64,000 nucleotides of DNA from Rhodopseudomonas pseudopalustris. GTDB taxonomy: Bacteria; Pseudomonadota; Alphaproteobacteria; Rhizobiales; Xanthobacteraceae. The position numbers and the translations under genes were made by a program. Under the pieces are notes generated by a model. That model was not told the DNA's origin, did not search any database, and worked only from the letters and a program-made list of their open reading frames with translations. The stretch lies in the NCBI RefSeq assembly GCF_900110435.1, contig NZ_FODT01000006.1, forward strand, positions 124,001 to 188,000, read 5' to 3'. Numbering within the stretch: position 1 is the first letter of the stretch; every line of letters starts with the position of its first letter. Shown here piece after piece: positions 56,510-64,000 of this stretch.

Positions 56510-56610
56510 TACCCGGCAAGACCCGCCGCGCCCTTTCTCCGGCTTGATTTGCCGGGACAGACGCGGCATTGGCTGCCCGAATTGCTCTCATCGTCCCAGG
56601 AAACAAACCG

Positions 56611-57000
56611 ATGCCGCGCCGCCTGATTTCCACCGGATCGCCGTTCGAGAAGACCGCCGGCTACAGCCGCGCCGTGGTGGACGGCGAGTTCGTCTTCGTC
56701 TCCGGCACCACCGGGTTCGACTACGCGACGATGACCCTGCCTGAGGATGTCACGGCGCAGACACGAAATTGCTTCAAGACGATCGGCGCGGCACTTACGG
56801 AGGCCGGCTTCGACATGGCCGACATCGTACGCGCTACCTATTACATCACCGACGCCGCGGACGCCGACAAGGTCTTCGCCATATGTGGCGAGAATCTCGG
56901 CGAAATCCGCCCGGCCGCGACGCTGCTGGTGGTCGCCGGACTTTACAAGCCTGAGATGAAGGTCGAAATCGAAGTGACCGCCAAGCGCCGCAGCGCTTGA
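56611..57000 (+). CDS. RidA/YjgF family protein
   Basis: 129 residues. Rid proteins clear reactive enamine/imine intermediates made by PLP enzymes. The family look is clear: GSPFEKTAGYSRAVVDGEFVFVSGTTGFD at 9-37 and VRATYYITDAADADKVF near 85, with the Arg of the active site in EIRPAATLLVVAGL near 105. The tail contains EVEVTAKRR-type ending. It sits downstream of a PLP decarboxylase, which fits its role. AGGA eight bases before the ATG. Confidence 0.92.
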   Translation: MPRRLISTGSPFEKTAGYSRAVVDGEFVFVSGTTGFDYATMTLPEDVTAQTRNCFKTIGAALTEAGFDMADIVRATYYITDAADADKVFAICGENLGEIRPAATLLVVAGLYKPEMKVEIEVTAKRRSA

Positions 57001-57032
57001 ACTTTCACCGCTTACTTCGCGTTATCGCTCCG

Positions 57033-57137
57033 CTAGAGCAGGATGACTTATCTTCGAATCGTCATCCCGCTTTAGCTTCTTGTTTAGGCACGATCTCTTC
57101 CGAATACCGGTGTCCAGTTTTCGGGATCATGCTCTAG
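57033..57137 (+). repeat. CTAGAGC...TTTTCGG...GCTCTAG repeat, copy 1
   Basis: About 105 bases with GGATGACTTATCTTCGAATC, TCATCCCGC and TTTCGGGATCATGC parts. A second copy in the opposite sense is at 63336-63437. It is bounded by a CTAGAGC/GCTCTAG inverted pair. It lies in the RidA-Rnk spacer, which otherwise (57001-57390) contains no supportable gene. Confidence 0.85.
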
Positions 57138-57390
57138 CGAGCCATCATGTCGCAGGCGGTCCGTTGACTTTGTTGCCGTCTGCCGTACGATAAGACCATC
57201 ATGTTGAACACTGGCCATATCTACTTGCTGCTGCGCGCAGGTCGCCTCCTGACTGGAAGGTGACCCGGGCGGACGCGCGTTGCGCCGTCCCGGGTAGATT
57301 GCCGTTCTCCATCCTCGCAAAATCCAAAAAACCACGATCGCATCGCACAGACGTGCGCGCCCAGCATGGCGACGCGTGAGGGTCTCAGTA

Positions 57391-57861
57391 ATGAATCCAC
57401 CGGTCAGTATCGCATCAAGAGACTTCGGCCGCCTGAGGCAGATCGCCGTGCAGGCGCTCGCCAGCCGCGATCCGGTCGGCCGTTTCCTGTTTTCAGAACT
57501 GGAGCGGGCGGTGGTGATCGACTCGCCGGCGCCGCCGCTCACGGTCCGTCTCGACGATTGGGTGACCTTTCGCGCCGACGACGATCAGCCGCTCGAAAGC
57601 CGCATCCTGGTCCTTCCTGGGCACTACCGCCGCAACGCCCTGCATCTGTCCGTGCTGTCGCCGGTCGGCGCCGCGCTGGTCGGCCTGCGTCCCGGCGCCC
57701 GGATGCACTATCAAGGTGTCGATGGCGTGCAGCACGTCGCGACGGTTGAAAGTCTCGAGCCCCCCGAAGGGGTCATTTCATTGATGCAACGGCGCTCCGC
57801 GAGAGCCCGCCCGCCCTCCAGCGGCGATCATCCGAACGGCACTGGTCCGACAGCAGCATGA
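57391..57861 (+). CDS. GreA/GreB C-terminal-domain protein, Rnk-like (first of a tandem pair)
   Basis: 156 residues. The fold is a short helical N-terminal stretch (FGRLRQIAVQALASRDPVGRFLFSELERAVVI) and a GreA-C/Rnk domain with VRLDDWVTFRADDDQPLESRILVLPGH and LSVLSPVGAALVGLRPGARM. Rnk proteins bind RNA polymerase's secondary channel. A Pro/Arg-rich tail extends it beyond the normal length. The ATG at 57391 has GAGGG upstream. Overlaps the next gene by four bases (ATGA). Confidence 0.87.
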   Translation: MNPPVSIASRDFGRLRQIAVQALASRDPVGRFLFSELERAVVIDSPAPPLTVRLDDWVTFRADDDQPLESRILVLPGHYRRNALHLSVLSPVGAALVGLRPGARMHYQGVDGVQHVATVESLEPPEGVISLMQRRSARARPPSSGDHPNGTGPTAA

Positions 57862-58289
57862 TGGTGAATGATATGATCAGCTACCTGCAATCCGAATTGC
57901 CTCCGATTACCTTGCGGATGTGCGACGTCGAACGACTGCGCAACATCGCCGAGGCTGCGTCGGATAAGTATCCACAAACCGCCGACTTTCTGGCGCGGGA
58001 AATCGAGCGTGCGGAGATCCTGCCGGATTCCCAGCTCCTGCCCGGCCTCATCATGATGGGCTCCGAAGTTACCTTCCGCGACGACATCAGCGGTCAGGAG
58101 CGTTGTGTGACACTTGTGTATCCGGAAGCGGCCGATGTCGAGGCCAACAAGATCTCGATCATCACACCGATCGGGGCGGCGCTGATCGGCCTGTCGGCGG
58201 GCCAGACGATCGAATTCCAGACGCCTGGCGGACGCTGGCGGTCGTTGACGGTGATACGAGCCTATCCGCCGCGCGACGCGCTCAACTGA
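57858..58289 (+). CDS. Nucleoside diphosphate kinase regulator Rnk-like (second of the pair)
   Basis: 143 residues. N-terminal helices (ITLRMCDVERLRNIAEAAS and TADFLAREIERAEIL) and the GreA-C/Rnk domain (MMGSEVTFRDDISGQERCVTLVYPEAAD, ISIITPIGAALIGLSAGQTIEF, LTVIRAYPPRDA). It is closer to canonical Rnk than its upstream partner. Its start overlaps the partner's stop (ATGA), so both are made together. It probably modulates transcription through the RNA polymerase secondary channel. Confidence 0.9.
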   Translation: MMVNDMISYLQSELPPITLRMCDVERLRNIAEAASDKYPQTADFLAREIERAEILPDSQLLPGLIMMGSEVTFRDDISGQERCVTLVYPEAADVEANKISIITPIGAALIGLSAGQTIEFQTPGGRWRSLTVIRAYPPRDALN

Positions 58290-58317
58290 GCCCGCTTCTG
58301 GTAGTTATTATGAAAAC

Positions 58318-58344
58318 CCCACGGCAAAGCATCGTTGCCGTGGG
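58318..58344 (+). terminator. Perfect 9-bp hairpin after the Rnk pair
   Basis: CCCACGGCA and TGCCGTGGG pair around a nine-base loop, 29 bases after the Rnk stop and 60 bases before homospermidine synthase. No T-run follows, so it may act as a leader element of the synthase gene instead. Confidence 0.5.
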
Positions 58345-58403
58345 CCTGAAGTTGCCGTAGTCCTTCGCGGCAGCCAAACCCCGTCACCCCCGGAGTTTCA
58401 ATC

Positions 58404-59831
58404 TTGACCGCACATCCCGTCCACGCACGCATCGATGGCCCCATCGTGATGATCGGCTTCGGCTCGATCGGCAAGGGCGCGCTGCCCTTGATCGAGCGTC
58501 ACTTCGCATACGACAAGAAGCGCTTCGTGATCATCGATCCGCATGCCGACGACGAACTGGCCAGGAAGCACGGCGTCCGCTTCATCAAGCAGGCGGTCAC
58601 CCGCGACAACTACCACGAGTTGCTGATCCCGCTGCTCACCGAAGGCGGCGGCCAGGGGTTCTGCGTCAACCTGTCGGTCGACACCGGCTCGGTCGACCTG
58701 ATGACGATGTGCCGTGAGATCGGCGCGCTGTACATCGACACCGTCGTCGAGCCCTGGCTCGGCTTCTATTTCGACAAGAGCGCCGGCCCGGAGAAGCGCT
58801 CCAACTACGCACTGCGCGAGACGCTGCTGGCGGCCAAGGCCAAGAGCCCGGGCGGCACCACCGCGGTCTCCACCTGCGGCGCCAATCCGGGCATGGTGTC
58901 GTGGTTCGTCAAGCAGGCACTGGTTGATATCGCGCGCGACACCGGCACTGAATACAACGAGCCGAAGAGCCGCGACGGCTGGGCGCAGCTCGCGCACAAG
59001 CTCGGCGTCAAGGGCATCCACATCGCCGAGCGCGACACCCAGCGCGCGAAGAATCCGAAGCCGATGGACGTGTTCGTCAACACCTGGTCGGTGGAAGGCT
59101 TCGTCTCCGAGGGGCTGCAGCCGTCCGAACTCGGCTGGGGCACCCACGAGACCTGGATGCCGGACAACGGACGCAAGCACACCGACGGCTGCGGCGCGGC
59201 GATCTATCTGTTGCAGGCCGGCGCCAACACCCGGGTCCGTTCGTGGTGCCCGACGCCGGGCGCGCAATACGGCTTCCTCGTCACCCACAACGAATCGATC
59301 TCGATCGCCGATTACTTCACGGTGCGCGACGGCCAGAACGTGATCTACCGGCCGACCTGTCACTACGCCTACCACCCGGCTAACGACGCCGTGCTATCGA
59401 TGCACGAGATGTTCGGCGCCACCGGCAAGATGCAGTCGTCCTGGCACATCCTCGACGAGAACGAGATCGTCGACGGCATCGACGAACTCGGCGTGCTGGT
59501 CTACGGCCACGCCAAGAACGCCTATTGGTTCGGCTCGCAACTCTCGATCGAGGAAACCCGCCGGATCGCCCCGTATCAGAACGCCACAGGCCTGCAGGTG
59601 TCGTCGGCGGTGATCGCCGGCATGGTCTGGGCGCTGGAGAATCCCGAAGCCGGCATCGTCGAGGCCGACGAGATGGACTACAAGCGCTGCCTCGAGGTGC
59701 AGAGGCCGTATCTCGGCCCGGTCAAGGGCTACTATACCGACTGGACTCCGCTCAGCGATCGCCCTGGCCTGTTCCCCGAGGACATCGACACCTCGGACCC
59801 GTGGCAGTTCCGCAACGTCCTGGTGCGCTGA
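58404..59831 (+). CDS. hss: Homospermidine synthase
   Basis: 475 residues. It joins two putrescines (or putrescine and spermidine) to homospermidine with NAD. The NAD fold is IVMIGFGSIGKGALPLIERHF at about 14-34, and long recalled matches to the Blastochloris viridis enzyme run through VRFIKQAVTRDNYHELL, GGGQGFCVNLSVDT, TVVEPWLGFYFD and the C-terminal TPLSDRPGLFPEDIDTSD. The start is a TTG at 58404 with CGGAG eight bases upstream, and no nearby ATG keeps the Rossmann strand. It takes putrescine from the decarboxylase upstream. Confidence 0.96.
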   Translation: MTAHPVHARIDGPIVMIGFGSIGKGALPLIERHFAYDKKRFVIIDPHADDELARKHGVRFIKQAVTRDNYHELLIPLLTEGGGQGFCVNLSVDTGSVDLMTMCREIGALYIDTVVEPWLGFYFDKSAGPEKRSNYALRETLLAAKAKSPGGTTAVSTCGANPGMVSWFVKQALVDIARDTGTEYNEPKSRDGWAQLAHKLGVKGIHIAERDTQRAKNPKPMDVFVNTWSVEGFVSEGLQPSELGWGTHETWMPDNGRKHTDGCGAAIYLLQAGANTRVRSWCPTPGAQYGFLVTHNESISIADYFTVRDGQNVIYRPTCHYAYHPANDAVLSMHEMFGATGKMQSSWHILDENEIVDGIDELGVLVYGHAKNAYWFGSQLSIEETRRIAPYQNATGLQVSSAVIAGMVWALENPEAGIVEADEMDYKRCLEVQRPYLGPVKGYYTDWTPLSDRPGLFPEDIDTSDPWQFRNVLVR

Positions 59832-59861
59832 GGCAAGTCCAACGAAATCAAGTCAAAGAAA

Positions 59862-59891
59862 ATCCGGGCTCGCGCGACGCGCGGCCCGGAT
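59862..59891. terminator. Bidirectional terminator between homospermidine synthase and a convergent gene
   Basis: ATCCGGGC and GCCCGGAT pair around a CGCG-rich loop. On the minus strand it is followed by TTTTC, so it terminates the convergent small gene; on the plus strand the T content is low (CGAGTTT). Confidence 0.7.
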
Positions 59892-59918
59892 CGAGTTTCG
59901 TCGTCACGTTTCTTGAAC

Positions 59919-60257
59919 TCAGCCTTTCGGCTGGATCGGCTCGCCCTTCTTTTCCGCCGGAGCGGGGGGCAGCGCTGGTTTTGCGCCGGCGTCGAGCGCG
60001 TCGGAATCGGGCCGCGCCGGCTGTGGCGCAATGTCATGCGGCCGCGCGCCGGTGGTCGTGGTGTCCATCGGAGCGGAGGACTTGCCGTCCGCGCCAGGCG
60101 TCGATTGCAGCGGCTGTGTCGCCTGCGCGAGATGCAGGCGCCCGCTGTTATCGACCTGCGTCAACGACAGGCCCGACATCGCGACGCCGGCCATGATCAG
60201 GATGCCCGCCAGCAGCAGATCTCGTTTCAAACCGCTTTGCTTCTCGATCGGCGTCAT
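59919..60257 (-). CDS. Small membrane-anchored Pro/Ala-rich protein
   Basis: 112 residues. One N-terminal helix (LLLAGILIMAGVAMSGLSL, about 14-32) is followed by a periplasmic low-complexity tail of Pro, Ala, Thr and Gly. The ATG at 60257 has AAGGGG eight bases upstream, which decides the start. No function recognised. It is 103 bases downstream of the MgtC-like gene on the same strand. Confidence 0.65.
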   Translation of the reverse strand: MTPIEKQSGLKRDLLLAGILIMAGVAMSGLSLTQVDNSGRLHLAQATQPLQSTPGADGKSSAPMDTTTTGARPHDIAPQPARPDSDALDAGAKPALPPAPAEKKGEPIQPKG

Positions 60258-60360
60258 TGTTGTCACCCCTTGCTGGATGGACAACAGACACCGGAGGGCA
60301 TCGTTCCAGGTTCCATGTCCGGACGAGGGTTCAACCCATCGCAGTTGTCGACAAAGTGAA

Positions 60361-61083
60361 TCAATCTTTAGTGCTGGTTTCCCAGGTCGCGTAATCGACG
60401 CCCGGCCGGCGCCCCATGTCGGCGACAACGACGTCGAGTTCCTTCGGCTCGATCGAGGTCGAGACCAGCGTGGCGACGATTTCGACCTTGTCGTCGGCAT
60501 GGTCGGCGGTTTCCACCTCGATATCGGCGACCGGGTAGTTGGCCGCTTCCAGGCGTTCTTCGAGCTGATCGCGAAGCTGGTCGGCCGAAGCGCTGCCGGC
60601 GGTGAGCCGCACCGAGTAAGTCGCTTCCGACGAACGCTCGTCGAACGGGATGCGGTTGATGGCATTGACCAGCGGCCGCAGCAGGGTGTTGCCGGCGATC
60701 ACGAACACGGTCAGCGCCACCGCCTGCGCGGCGAGGTCAGCGCCTGCGCAGCAGCCGACCGCGGCAGAGCTCCACAACGTCGCCGCGGTGTTCAGCCCGC
60801 GCACGTTCATCCCGTCTTTCATGATCACGCCAGCACCGAGGAAGCCGATGCCGGACACCACATAGGCGATCACCCGGACCGCGCCGTCAGCGCCGGCCAG
60901 ATGCATCGCCAGATCGACGAAGGCGGCAGCGCCGACCGCGACCAGCACGTTGGTGCGCAGCCCGGCATTGCGCAGGCGATATTGCCGCTCGGCGCCGATC
61001 AGCATCCCGAGCACGAAGGCGACCGCGAGGCCGAGCAGCGTGTCGAGGAAATCGGCGGTCTGGAAAGTGGTGAGGAAGCGCAT
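60361..61083 (-). CDS. MgtC/SapB family membrane protein
   Basis: 240 residues. Four or five helices in the first 150 residues with the family signatures GMLIGAERQYRLRNAGLRTNVLVAVGAAAF and GIGFLGAGVIMKDG, followed by NVRGLNTAATLWSSAAVGCCAGADL. The C-terminal 80 residues form an ACT-like cytoplasmic domain. MgtC proteins affect Mg2+ homeostasis and intracellular survival in pathogens, but also occur widely in free-living bacteria. The ATG at 61083 gives the usual start. The gene lies next to metal-related genes here. Confidence 0.92.
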   Translation of the reverse strand: MRFLTTFQTADFLDTLLGLAVAFVLGMLIGAERQYRLRNAGLRTNVLVAVGAAAFVDLAMHLAGADGAVRVIAYVVSGIGFLGAGVIMKDGMNVRGLNTAATLWSSAAVGCCAGADLAAQAVALTVFVIAGNTLLRPLVNAINRIPFDERSSEATYSVRLTAGSASADQLRDQLEERLEAANYPVADIEVETADHADDKVEIVATLVSTSIEPKELDVVVADMGRRPGVDYATWETSTKD

Positions 61084-61111
61084 GGGCCGAAGGTCTCCGC
61101 GGGCCTTCCTC

Positions 61112-62131
61112 TTACAGCGGAAGAATCCCCGCCGCACCCTCCTCGTCGGCGAACGCCAGCAGCGTGCCCTTGGCATTCCAGGCCAGCGCGGCGACCGGCG
61201 GAGTGCCGTTGCGCCGGACCAGAATCTCCGCCCCGTCGGTCAGCCGCACCATCAGCACCGTGCCGTCGCTGTAGCCGACAGCGAGGATCTCCTGCTTCGG
61301 GTGGCACGCCAGCATACTGACCCGGGCCTGCAGCGGCGCCAGCATCGCCGGCTCCTTGCCCATCGGCCCGTCCTTGCTGGCGAACGGCCAGACGATCACC
61401 GAATCGGCGCCCGACGTCGCAAGGCCCTTGCCGCCTGCGGTCCACACCATCGAGCGCACGCGGCCGGGATAACCGGTCATCCGCATATGCCGGGAATCCG
61501 CGAGCCGCCAGCCGTGCAGCGAGGGCTCGTGCATCGCGGTGACGAGAAAGCGGTTGTCCGGGCTGAACATCACGCCGAGATGCGAGCCGGCCCATTCGAG
61601 CATTTCGGCGTTGGCGGCCATGTTCGGAAACCACAGCGTCACGCCGTTGTAATGCGCGATCGCGAGCCGCATTCCCTTCGGCGCGAAAGCGAGGCCGCCG
61701 ACCGTCGACGGCACCTCGAAGAACTTTTCTTCGGCCTTGGGCGCGCGAACGTAGGCGACCTTTGCGGCCGACCACGCCACCGCGCCGTCCGGATGCAACG
61801 CGACGTTGTCGATCCAGCGCCGCTTCGCATCGGTGACGAACAGCTCGGCCTTGCCGCCGGCGTCGACCAGCATCACCTTGCCGTCGTCGCCGCCAGTAAC
61901 GATGCGCTTGCTGTCGGCGACGGAGCTGAGGATCGCGCCGCCATGCAGCGTCACAGTCGACGTCTCGCCGCCGGGCGAGGCGAAGGTCGCGTTTTCCTCA
62001 GCGCCGATGAAGACCGCAGTGTCGCCGATAAAATGCACTGCGCCGACCGGTGCGCCGGTTGCAACCTCGATCACGCGATCGCTCACCGAGGCGATCGAAG
62101 CCGCCTCGCCCGAAGTCTCGAACCCGGTCAT
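61112..62131 (-). CDS. WD40-repeat protein coupled to the CobW gene
   Basis: 339 residues with about six or seven WD40-like blades (for example WIDNVALHPDGAVAWSAAK, MEWAGSHLGVMFSPDNRFLVTA and VRSMVWTAGGKGLATSGADSVIVWPF). No signal peptide, so it is cytoplasmic. The ATG overlaps the CobW stop by four bases (ATGA), so it is translationally coupled to it. WD40 proteins serve as scaffolds; a role in handling metal with CobW is inferred only from gene order. The MgtC-like gene follows 28 bases later. Confidence 0.85.
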   Translation of the reverse strand: MTGFETSGEAASIASVSDRVIEVATGAPVGAVHFIGDTAVFIGAEENATFASPGGETSTVTLHGGAILSSVADSKRIVTGGDDGKVMLVDAGGKAELFVTDAKRRWIDNVALHPDGAVAWSAAKVAYVRAPKAEEKFFEVPSTVGGLAFAPKGMRLAIAHYNGVTLWFPNMAANAEMLEWAGSHLGVMFSPDNRFLVTAMHEPSLHGWRLADSRHMRMTGYPGRVRSMVWTAGGKGLATSGADSVIVWPFASKDGPMGKEPAMLAPLQARVSMLACHPKQEILAVGYSDGTVLMVRLTDGAEILVRRNGTPPVAALAWNAKGTLLAFADEEGAAGILPL

Positions 62132-63189
62132 TGAACGATGCACTTCTCGAAGCCGTCGCGGATCGCCTGCTCCGGCAATTCGCGGCCGATGAAGACGACG
62201 CGGCTCTGGCGCGGCTCGTCGTCCTTCCAGGCACGCTGGTGATCGCCCTCGAGCATCATATGCACGCCCTGGAACACGTAGCGGTCGGTGTCGCCGGCGA
62301 AGGAGAGAATCCCCTTGGAGCGCAGGATCTTCTGGCCTTCGGTCTGCACCAGTTGCTGCAGCCACGGCATGAATTTGGCGGGATCGATCGGCTTGTCGCT
62401 CTTCAGCGACAGCGATTGCATGTCCTCGTCGTGATAGTGCTTCAGGCCGTGGCCATCGCCATGGTCGTGGTGGTGATGATGGCCGTGGTCGTGGCCATGA
62501 TCGTGATCATGGTGATGATCATGATCGTCGCCGGTTTCGAGGAATGCGGGCTCGATCTCCAGAATACGATCGAGATCGAAAGCGCCGCGATCCAGCACAT
62601 CGGCCAGCGCGACCTGGCAGCGCTCGGTGTGATGCAGCCGCGCGTATGGGTTGATGGCGCGGATCCGCGCCTCGACTTCGGCGAGTTCGGGCTTGGTGAC
62701 GAGATCGGTCTTGTTGAGCACGATGACGTCCGCGAAGGCGATCTGGTTCTTGGCCTCCGGCGCATCCTTGAGGCGGTCGCTCAGCCATTTCGCGTCGGCC
62801 ACCGTCACCACCGCGTCGAGCCGCGAAAACGCCATCACGTCCTCGTCGACGAAGAACGTCTGCGCCACCGGCGCCGGATCGGCGAGGCCGGTGGTCTCGA
62901 CGATGATCGCGTCGAACCTGCCCTTGCGCTTCATCAGGCCGCCGAGAATCCGGACCAGGTCGCCGCGCACGGTGCAGCAGACGCAGCCGTTGTTCATCTC
63001 GAACACTTCCTCGTCGGCGCCGATGATCAAATCGTTGTCGATGCCGATCTCGCCGAACTCGTTGACGATCACCGCGTACTTCTTGCCGTGGTTTTCCGAC
63101 AGGATGCGGTTCAGCAGCGTCGTCTTGCCGGCGCCGAGATAGCCGGTGAGGACGGTGACGGGAATTTTCGAGACAGCGGAAGACGTCAT
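62128..63189 (-). CDS. CobW/ZNG-type metal-chaperone GTPase
   Basis: 353 residues. Walker A GYLGAGKTTLL at about 16-26, the metal-binding CxCC motif GCVCC near 68, and GTPase motifs ETTGLADPAPV and LNKTDLV. A very His/Asp-rich loop (about 218-245) probably binds zinc. The C-terminal CobW domain runs to the end (RYVFQGVHMMLEGD, SRVVFIGRELPE). COG0523 proteins deliver zinc or cobalt to client enzymes. The start at 63189 has GGAG nine bases upstream. Neighbours: a metal-binding ABC protein upstream on the same strand. Confidence 0.94.
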   Translation of the reverse strand: MTSSAVSKIPVTVLTGYLGAGKTTLLNRILSENHGKKYAVIVNEFGEIGIDNDLIIGADEEVFEMNNGCVCCTVRGDLVRILGGLMKRKGRFDAIIVETTGLADPAPVAQTFFVDEDVMAFSRLDAVVTVADAKWLSDRLKDAPEAKNQIAFADVIVLNKTDLVTKPELAEVEARIRAINPYARLHHTERCQVALADVLDRGAFDLDRILEIEPAFLETGDDHDHHHDHDHGHDHGHHHHHDHGDGHGLKHYHDEDMQSLSLKSDKPIDPAKFMPWLQQLVQTEGQKILRSKGILSFAGDTDRYVFQGVHMMLEGDHQRAWKDDEPRQSRVVFIGRELPEQAIRDGFEKCIVQ

Positions 63190-63335
63190 CGGCAGGCACT
63201 CCAGCACAAAGTCACGGACTGAGGCGCGTTCGGCTGCGCGTCTCTCATGACGAGACAGAAACGGGGGACCGCCATCCGCGTCAACATCCGCCCAACGGCG
63301 GATTCTGCGGGATCGGGCGGGACGAACGCCGCGTT

Positions 63336-63437
63336 AAAGCATGACCCCGAAAAGTGGACGCCGGTTTTCGGAAAAGATCATGCTCAAACAAGAACCTAGA
63401 GCGGGATGAAGATTCGAAGATAGGCATCCCGCCCTAG
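63336..63437 (-). repeat. CTAGAGC...TTTTCGG...GCTCTAG repeat, copy 2
   Basis: A reverse-orientation copy of 57033-57137, with AAAGCATGACCCCGAAAAG at one end, AACCTAGAGCGGGATGA in the middle and CATCCCGCCCTAG at the other. The stop codon of the ABC transporter gene (63434-63436) lies within it. The rest of the 244-base spacer contains nothing else recognised. Confidence 0.85.
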
Positions 63438-64000
63438 TTCGCGAGCGCGCTCGTCAGCGTCCTTATATTGTGCCTGACCATATCAATGTAAGTGGGGGCG
63501 TCGCCGTTTTCGGCCGTCAGGCTGTCGGAATACAGCGTGCCGCCGATCCTGGCGCCGGTCTCGGCGGCGATCCGCTGGATCAGCCGCGGGTCGCTGATGT
63601 TCTCGAGGAACACCGCGGGGATCTTCGAGGTGCGGATCTGGGTGATGATGCGGGCGACGTCGCGGGCGCTGACCTCGGACTCGGTCGAGACACCCTGCGG
63701 CGCGATGAAGGCGATGTCGTAGGAATCGGCGAAATAGCCGAACGCGTCGTGGCTCGAGATGACCTTGCGGGCCGCGGCCGGGATCTTCGCCGCGGCGTCG
63801 CGCACCTCGCGATCGAGCGCGTCGAGCTTGTCCAGATAGGCGTCGGCATTGGCCCGATACGCCGCTGCGCCGGCCGGATCGGCCGCAACCAGCGCGTCGC
63901 GGATGTTCGACACATATACTTTGGCGTTCGTCACCGATTGCCAGCCATGGGGATCGGCTTCGGAGCCGAGCTTGCGGGTCTTGACGCCCTTGGTGGCGGT
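63434..64000 (-). CDS. Metal (probably zinc) ABC-transporter substrate-binding protein, C-terminal part
   Basis: 188 residues are visible; the start lies beyond 64000. The metal-site motif DPHGW (metal-binding His) sits near the visible start, then ISSHDAFGYFADSYDI with a second His and IPAVFLENISDPRLIQRIAAETG with the Glu region, the pattern of ZnuA/MntC-type proteins. SLTAENGDAPTYIDMVRHNIRTL forms the last helices. It would deliver zinc (or manganese) to an inner-membrane transporter, whose genes are probably just outside the window. The CobW gene downstream supports zinc. Confidence 0.9.
   Translation of the reverse strand, partial: TATKGVKTRKLGSEADPHGWQSVTNAKVYVSNIRDALVAADPAGAAAYRANADAYLDKLDALDREVRDAAAKIPAAARKVISSHDAFGYFADSYDIAFIAPQGVSTESEVSARDVARIITQIRTSKIPAVFLENISDPRLIQRIAAETGARIGGTLYSDSLTAENGDAPTYIDMVRHNIRTLTSALAN

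Overview
The window reads as a stretch of chromosome from a high-GC alphaproteobacterium of the Rhodopseudomonas/Bradyrhizobium group. Supporting signs seen in the sequence: a GcrA cell-cycle regulator, a viridis-type homospermidine synthase, a ROSE-type heat thermometer in front of a small heat-shock protein, and several dispersed intergenic palindromes of the kind common in that family. No rRNA, tRNA, CRISPR array, IS element or prophage was recognised; most of the window looks like core chromosome. Assignments rest on motif recognition and gene context, because no database search was possible.

Layout. 1-2349: an overlapping operon of an OpgC-like membrane acyltransferase and two exported partners, at least one SGNH-like. 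2686-7580: apaG, hslO, the arginine genes argD-argF, and gcrA. 7935-15891: the phosphate module (minus strand) in the order flippase-like membrane gene, phoR, pstS, pstC, pstA, pstB, phoU, phoB, with a four-unit PHO box before pstS. 16129-20044: an OmpA/BON envelope protein, a polysaccharide deacetylase and an SDR. 20299-27155: aerobic benzoyl-CoA ('box') genes boxB, boxC, an alpha/beta hydrolase and a benzoate-CoA-type ligase, divergent from boxR, with two TGCA-N6-TGCA operators before boxC. 27166-33533: gltD and gltB.

33952-49105: an exported proline-rich protein, a TauE/SafE transporter, hsp20 with its RNA thermometer and terminator, a lysophospholipase-like hydrolase, galU, a serine hydrolase flanked by a 38-bp duplication of the galU end, a Cache-GGDEF diguanylate cyclase, a BASS-like transporter, a beta-barrel porin divergent from kdsD, an nfeD-stomatin pair, a 14-bp minisatellite and hemH. 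49279-53698: a NicO-type Ni/Co exporter with a DUF1007 partner, an M3 peptidase and a small membrane protein.

53699-59831 looks like a polyamine region: an ornithine/lysine decarboxylase behind a long structured leader with a K/R-rich leader peptide and a possible attenuator, then GNAT, a tiny membrane ORF, RidA, two tandem Rnk/GreA-C-type genes and homospermidine synthase. 59919-64000: a small anchored protein, an MgtC-like protein, a WD40 protein translationally coupled to a CobW-type metallochaperone, and the C-terminal part of a metal (probably zinc) ABC-transporter binding protein, which suggests a metal-homeostasis cluster.

The observations most worth following up are the decarboxylase leader (54062-54251), the galU-end duplication around the serine hydrolase (38422-39917), the BoxR-type operators (23583-23647), the hsp20 thermometer and the WD40-CobW coupling.
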